Part shown: piece by piece, positions 58,107-59,687 of the stretch
Layout: each line of letters begins with the position of its first letter
Numbering within the stretch: position 1 is the first letter of the stretch
Source: Nocardioidaceae bacterium
Lineage (GTDB): Bacteria > Actinomycetota > Actinomycetes > Propionibacteriales > Nocardioidaceae
Direction: 5' to 3'
DNA length: 59,687 bases
Assembly (NCBI GenBank): GCA_013361955.1
Contig: JABFXA010000028.1
Coordinates: forward strand, 1 to 59,687
Position numbers and translations under genes: made by a program
The notes under the pieces: generated by a model
Told to the model about the DNA's origin: nothing
Seen by the model: the letters and a program-made list of their open reading frames with translations, nothing else
Databases searched by the model: none

Positions 58107-59687
58107 ATGACCGACGACCGCCCTCTCCAGCCGACGACCGTGCGCCGCAGCGTCGTGACCGTGGCGGCGGCGACCCTCGGTCCCGAGAGCCCGCTGCCCC
58201 GCTTCACCCGGCTGCGCGAGCTGCCCTTCCCGGACGTCGGCCCCGGCGCCTCGCCGGAGATGCTCGAGCGGATCGGCTACGGCCGGCTGGAGAGCCCGCT
58301 GCCGTACCGCGTCCAGGAGGACTACGACCGGTCGCTGTGCGAGGTCGAGCTCCCGGCCTACGAGCTCGACAACGGGGTGCTGCGCGCGACCGTGCTGCCG
58401 ACGCTCGGCGGTCGGGTCTGGTCGTTGTACGACGTCGTCCGCGGACGGGAGCTGCTGTTCCGCAACCCGGTGCTGCAGCCGGCGAACTTCGGGCTGACCA
58501 ACGCCTGGTTCGCCGGCGGCATCGAGTGGAACGTCGGCTCGACCGGCCACACCACGCTGACCTGCCGGCCGGTGCACGCCGGCGTGGTGGCCGGTCCGGA
58601 CGGTGACGTGCTGCGGCTGTGGGAGTGGGAGCGGACCCGCGACCTGGTGCTGCAGGTCGACGTCTCCCTGCCCCCGGGGTCGGACCGGTTGTACGCCTCG
58701 ACCCGCGTGCTCAACCCCGACCCGGAGGACAAGCCGCTCTACTACTGGACCAACATCGCGGTGCCCGAGACCCCGGGGACCCGCGTGGTCACCACGGCGG
58801 ACGCCGCCTGGCGCACGGAGTACGCCGGCGCGTTGCGACGGGTGCCCCTCCCGCACCCGGACCGCCCGGACGTCGACATCAGCCACCCGATGGCCTCGAC
58901 GTTCCCCGCCGACTACTTCTACGAGGTGGAGGGTCAGCGCGGCGCGCACATCGTGGCCGTCGAGCCCGACGGCGCCGGCTTCGCGCAGACCTCCACCCGC
59001 GGGCTGCGGGGCCGCAAGCTGTTCCTGTGGGGGAGCGGGCCGGCCGGCGCGCGGTGGCAGGAGTGGCTCTGCGGCCCGGGCGCGCGGTACGCCGAGATCC
59101 AGGCGGGCTGGTGCCCGACGCAGCTCGAGCACGACCGGCTGACGGGCGGGGCCAGCGTGTCGTGGACCGAGGCGTTCGGTGGCGTCGACCTCGACCCGGC
59201 AGCGGTGGCCGGCGGGTACGCCGAGGCCTGCGCGGCCGCACGCGACGCCGTGCACGAGGCGACGCACCCCGACCACCTCGACGCCGTCCACGAGCGCTGG
59301 CTCGCGGAGGTGGCCGACGCCGCGGTCGCCGAGCAGCTGAGCACCGGGTCGGGCTGGGGTCACGTCGAGCTCGAGCTCCGGGACGCCCCGGCGACGCCCG
59401 CCCTGCCGTTCCCACCGGTCGACGACGACAGCGTCCCGGCCCGCCACCTGCTCGACGGTGACACCGACGGGCTCGCGAAGTCGGTCCACCGGCTGCCGGT
59501 GCCGCCGGTCTCCGACCGCTGGTCTGCCGTCCTCGAGGAGGCTCCGGACTCCGAGTGGGTGCACCTGGCCCGTGCGGTCAACGCCCACGTCCGGGGCGAC
59601 GAGGCGCGCGCCGCCGCGCAGTACGACGCCAGCCTGGCGCTGCACGAGAACCCGTGGGCGCTGCGCGGGCTGGCGCTGCTCGCCGCC
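58107..59687 (+). CDS. DUF5107-domain protein with TPR-like C terminus (partial, runs off the window)
   Basis: At least 527 residues, no stop before the window end. RFTRLRELPFPDVGPG leads; LDNGVLRATVLPTLGGRVWSLYD and LLFRNPVLQPANFGLTNAWFAGGIEWN are the conserved core of DUF5107, a galactose-mutarotase-like fold; YYWTNIAVPETPGTRVVTTAD and QAGWCPTQLEHD follow. The last residues (ARAAAQYDASLALHENPWAL) start a TPR-like helix. Members occur in sugar-catabolic loci and probably bind or remodel oligosaccharides. Opposite to the ROK-nagA pair, so a shared GlcNAc/glycan role is likely. ATG at 58107 with weak SD. Confidence 0.8.
   Translation, partial: MTDDRPLQPTTVRRSVVTVAAATLGPESPLPRFTRLRELPFPDVGPGASPEMLERIGYGRLESPLPYRVQEDYDRSLCEVELPAYELDNGVLRATVLPTLGGRVWSLYDVVRGRELLFRNPVLQPANFGLTNAWFAGGIEWNVGSTGHTTLTCRPVHAGVVAGPDGDVLRLWEWERTRDLVLQVDVSLPPGSDRLYASTRVLNPDPEDKPLYYWTNIAVPETPGTRVVTTADAAWRTEYAGALRRVPLPHPDRPDVDISHPMASTFPADYFYEVEGQRGAHIVAVEPDGAGFAQTSTRGLRGRKLFLWGSGPAGARWQEWLCGPGARYAEIQAGWCPTQLEHDRLTGGASVSWTEAFGGVDLDPAAVAGGYAEACAAARDAVHEATHPDHLDAVHERWLAEVADAAVAEQLSTGSGWGHVELELRDAPATPALPFPPVDDDSVPARHLLDGDTDGLAKSVHRLPVPPVSDRWSAVLEEAPDSEWVHLARAVNAHVRGDEARAAAQYDASLALHENPWALRGLALLAA

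Noticed and set aside
57126-59645. Extension of the ROK gene to an 839-codon frame
   Set aside because: The ROK domain starts at the ATG at 58034 with its ATP loop; the extension is antisense to DUF5107 and has no domain-like sequence.

Overview
The window is about 59.7 kb of very GC-rich DNA from an actinobacterium. GTG starts, GTGA/ATGA gene overlaps, an Arr-type rifampin ADP-ribosyltransferase and the protein families present suggest Nocardioidaceae or a close relative; this is an inference and no marker gene fixes it.

Left edge (1-5.3 kb): the 3' part of an initiator-type tRNA, with its terminator, looks like the distal attachment site of an element lying to the left of the window. It is followed by a catabolic unit read leftwards (MFS transporter, then two paralogous MSOX/MTOX-like flavin oxidases) with a divergent LysR regulator. 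Both oxidases appear to lack the cysteine that binds FAD covalently in their family.

Accessory, gene-poor zone (5.3-22.6 kb): isolated single genes (SRPBCC, a 631-residue propeller-like protein, alpha/beta hydrolase, methyltransferase, ABM monooxygenase, TetR with a divergent quinone oxidoreductase and a clear operator, PPOX, LLM flavin oxidoreductase, DUF1579-like protein, ASCH protein, a second quinone oxidoreductase) lie between decayed genes: an SDR that lost both catalytic residues, a DUF4268/PD-(D/E)XK protein with two frameshifts, and an aldo/keto reductase tail beside a heptanucleotide repeat. It reads as an old acquisition and decay zone.

Dense zone (22.6-48.3 kb): a MerR-cupin-alcohol dehydrogenase-acetyltransferase operon with a MerR-type, probably leaderless promoter; a glycine-hinge membrane protein; a TylF-like methyltransferase; PAP2 phosphatase; aldehyde dehydrogenase; Arr; hydrolase; UbiB-like kinase; a phosphodiester glycosidase pseudogene; DUF2071; two methyltransferases; a DAO oxidase; PspC; GNAT; a 73-residue protein that joins a contractile-tail-sheath N terminus to a membrane helix; acyl-CoA dehydrogenase; and a REC-PAS-PAS-histidine kinase. 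Next come two compact operons of very small genes: heme-oxygenase-like enzyme, CDGSH protein and two acidic micropeptides joined by 4-nt overlaps; and lipoprotein, 27-residue membrane peptide and a duplicated DUF6766-type membrane protein. Further methyltransferase, YjbR and SDR genes follow.

Right end (48.4-59.7 kb): a secreted 1845-residue animal-type heme peroxidase with RTX-like, choice-of-anchor and FN3 modules, closed by a strong terminator; a methyltransferase; a class V aminotransferase; an N-acetylglucosamine unit (ROK kinase plus NagA); and a DUF5107/TPR protein that runs off the window.

Most unusual items: the sheath-mimic membrane microprotein, the two micro-ORF operons, the non-covalent MSOX paralogues, the tRNA attachment remnant and several long perfect inverted repeats. 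All family names come from reading motifs by eye; no searches were run.
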